Positions 62,181 to 64,000 of a DNA stretch of 64,000 bases are shown here, piece by piece (position 1 is the first letter of the stretch; the number at the start of each line of letters is the position of its first letter). A program made the translations under genes and the position numbers. The stretch covers positions 28,085 to 92,084 of the forward strand of contig CALZAE010000002.1 in NCBI GenBank assembly GCA_945612235.1, written 5' to 3'. Under the pieces are notes generated by a model that was given only the letters and a program-made list of their open reading frames with translations, did not search any database and was not told where the DNA came from. This stretch comes from an uncultured Gammaproteobacteria bacterium (GTDB lineage Bacteria; Pseudomonadota; Gammaproteobacteria; Pseudomonadales; Pseudomonadaceae).

Positions 62181-63143
62181 ATGCGTAATGACACTGACGA
62201 TGATCTGGACGATCTATCCAGCCTGCCCAATGGGCGCATTGAACCCCAACTCAATACATCAGCAACAGATACGGCTCACCCCTTGACCCCGACTCGCCCA
62301 GCAGCGCCACAGCGTAGCAAAGGCGTTGGCGTTTTATCTGCATTGACTCTCGCCATTCTCTGTTCAAGCGCAGCTTTTGGTTGGTGGAGCATCCAGCGTA
62401 TGCAGTTATTGGAACAGCAACTGGTGGCCACACAAAACAGCTTCTCGAAAACCAGCGAAGCAGCTGCCGGACGTATCCAAGATATCACCGGCAAAGTGGA
62501 TGCTGCGCAAAGCAGTGTACTCAACGATAACACTACATTAAAAAAACGCCTGGAAGCCCTAGAACGTGCAGCCGTGGAAACGCAAAAACAACAACAAACG
62601 CAGAGCACTGAGCAAGCCTCAAGCATCAACACGCTCAGCAGTGAACTTGCCCACCTCACACAATTGAGCGAGCGCTTCAAAAACAATTTAGATGCGCAGC
62701 AAAACAGCCTCTCTCAGCAGGAAAAAACGCTAGCTGCACTTGAACCCACATTGGCACAACACAGCAAAACTCTAACCAAGCTACAGGCTGATGTAAGCCA
62801 GCAGATTGACAGTCAACGCACGCAACTGCAGCAACTGGCATCCAAATTACAAGAGCAGCAACCGCAGCTCGCGCAACTCGAGCAGCTCAACACCAAGCTC
62901 AACACCCTCAGCAGCCAAACCACAGCACTACAAAAAAGCACATCCAATCCGGACGACATCACACGCTTGCAACAAGACATGTTGATCTTACGCAGCGAAC
63001 TCGACAATCGCCCTGCAGCCAAAGCTGCTCCTGCTGCACCAGCCCCTTCATTGGCTGACTTTGATGCCTATCGAGCACAAACCAATCGCACCATCAGCGC
63101 ATTACAAGAGCAGATTCGCAACCTACAAAAAAGCACGCCGTAG
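62181..63143 (+). CDS. Membrane-anchored coiled-coil protein of unknown function
   Basis: Single TM (GVGVLSALTLAILCSSAAFGWWSI) followed by about 230 aa of Gln/Ser/Leu-rich coiled coil. Confidence 0.75.
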   Translation: MRNDTDDDLDDLSSLPNGRIEPQLNTSATDTAHPLTPTRPAAPQRSKGVGVLSALTLAILCSSAAFGWWSIQRMQLLEQQLVATQNSFSKTSEAAAGRIQDITGKVDAAQSSVLNDNTTLKKRLEALERAAVETQKQQQTQSTEQASSINTLSSELAHLTQLSERFKNNLDAQQNSLSQQEKTLAALEPTLAQHSKTLTKLQADVSQQIDSQRTQLQQLASKLQEQQPQLAQLEQLNTKLNTLSSQTTALQKSTSNPDDITRLQQDMLILRSELDNRPAAKAAPAAPAPSLADFDAYRAQTNRTISALQEQIRNLQKSTP

Positions 63144-63150
63144 CGTGCTT
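63131..63150 (+). terminator. Terminator overlapping the stop codon of the coiled-coil gene
   Basis: AAGCACGC-CGTA-GCGTGCTT preceded by A-run; downstream CTTGTCTT. Confidence 0.6.
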
Positions 63151-63182
63151 CTTGTCTTATTCACTAAGCCTAAGGCTAGCTT

Positions 63183-64000
63183 TTACAACTTAAATTGACT
63201 GACTAAGCGGCGCAATTCAGCAGTCAAGCGTAATAAATCTTCACTGCTGTGTGCCGTCTGTGTTGCGCCCGATGAAGTGTTATCTGCAATATTACTGATA
63301 CGGGTGACGTTACGGTTAATCTCTTCCGCAACCGCGCTTTGCTCTTCAGCAGCTGTAGCAATCTGCAGATTCATATTATTAATAGTCGCCACTTCCGCAG
63401 CAATCACATGCAAGCTTTGTGAGGCTTTTTCCACACAGACTGAGCCCGTTGTCGCACGCTCTTGCGCACCCGTCATGGCATTCACAGCATTTTTCACCCC
63501 AAGTTGCAAACGCTCAATCATCTGCTGAATTTCTTCAGTGGACTTTTGCGTGCGCGAGGCTAAGGTACGCACCTCATCAGCCACGACCGCAAAACCACGA
63601 CCTTGCTCACCCGCGCGTGCCGCTTCAATCGCCGCATTAAGTGCCAGTAAGTTGGTTTGCTCAGCAATGCCTTTAATCACATCTAAAACTTCACTGATAC
63701 TCGCTGTATCACTTTCTACATGCTGCACTACGGCGGCGGCGCTTTCGATTTCAGCAATTAAGTTCTTAATTCCTATAATGGCTTCTTGCGCCACCAACAC
63801 ACCAGCTCTAGACTCATCATCGGCACCTTGCGAGGCTTGCGCCGTTTGTGTGGCATGGCGAGCAACTTCTTGCACTGTTGCACTCATTTGCTTCATCGCA
63901 GAGGCCACCATATCAGTCTCAGTGCGTTGCTCAACCACAGCTTTAAGGGTTGAATCTGCGACATCTGCCACTCGGTCAGAGACACCATTGAGCTGCTGAG
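63183..64000 (-). CDS. Methyl-accepting chemotaxis protein, C-terminal part (truncated by window edge)
   Basis: Signalling hairpin EQTNLLALNAAIEAARAGEQGRGFAVVADEVRTLASRTQKSTEEIQQMIERLQ; frame stays open (QQLNGVSDR...) to the window edge. Confidence 0.95.
   Translation of the reverse strand, partial: QQLNGVSDRVADVADSTLKAVVEQRTETDMVASAMKQMSATVQEVARHATQTAQASQGADDESRAGVLVAQEAIIGIKNLIAEIESAAAVVQHVESDTASISEVLDVIKGIAEQTNLLALNAAIEAARAGEQGRGFAVVADEVRTLASRTQKSTEEIQQMIERLQLGVKNAVNAMTGAQERATTGSVCVEKASQSLHVIAAEVATINNMNLQIATAAEEQSAVAEEINRNVTRISNIADNTSSGATQTAHSSEDLLRLTAELRRLVSQFKL

Noticed and set aside
63538-63999. 153-aa plus-strand ORF
   Set aside because: Antisense to the conserved chemoreceptor signalling domain; Ala/Ser/Cys-rich shadow ORF
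1-64000. dif site, tRNA/rRNA genes, CRISPR arrays, IS elements, prophage or plasmid genes
   Set aside because: None recognised on reading both strands; no ATAATGTATATTATG-like dif core, no repeat-spacer pattern and no transposase/integrase ORF. A computational scan (tRNAscan, minced, ISfinder) would be needed to be certain

Overview
This 64 kb window looks like a chromosomal segment from a Pseudomonadaceae-type gammaproteobacterium. That placement is an inference from gene order: the algU-mucA-mucB-mucC-mucD-lepA-lepB-rnc-era-recO-pdxJ block, motY/pyrC/rnt, ppsR/ppsA and prpB-prpC-acnD-prpF. It is gene-dense and mostly core metabolism. I saw no rRNA, tRNA, CRISPR array, transposase or prophage. 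Main content, left to right: recC (partial)-recB-recD; metallophosphoesterase; a Tus-family terminus-binding protein; phospholipase D/cardiolipin synthase; phosphoketolase; MBL/beta-CASP nuclease plus LOG-family protein; pyrF; fumC; the pdxJ-to-algU cluster; nadB, ygfX, sdhE, ygfZ; AGCS symporter; motY, pyrC, rnt; ppsR/ppsA; a sulfur module (exported rhodanese, YeeE/TsuA-like transporter, 52-aa small protein); BASS transporter; membrane-anchored DNase I-like protein; peroxiredoxin; the methylcitrate cluster; a three-gene retropepsin-like / catalytically dead transglutaminase-7TM / ATP-grasp glutamate-ligase operon; pabB; GIDE-EF-hand protein plus LemA; a coiled-coil protein; and a partial chemoreceptor. 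Most interesting: the three-gene ATP-grasp operon (55989-59087), the Tus homologue in a non-enteric context, a decayed DUF4845 gene between lepB and rnc missing from the ORF track, a cluster of TGTCGACA operators in front of the prp regulator, a hairpin inside the prp operon, and the 52-aa protein after the sulfur transporter. Everything was assigned by eye; no database search was run.
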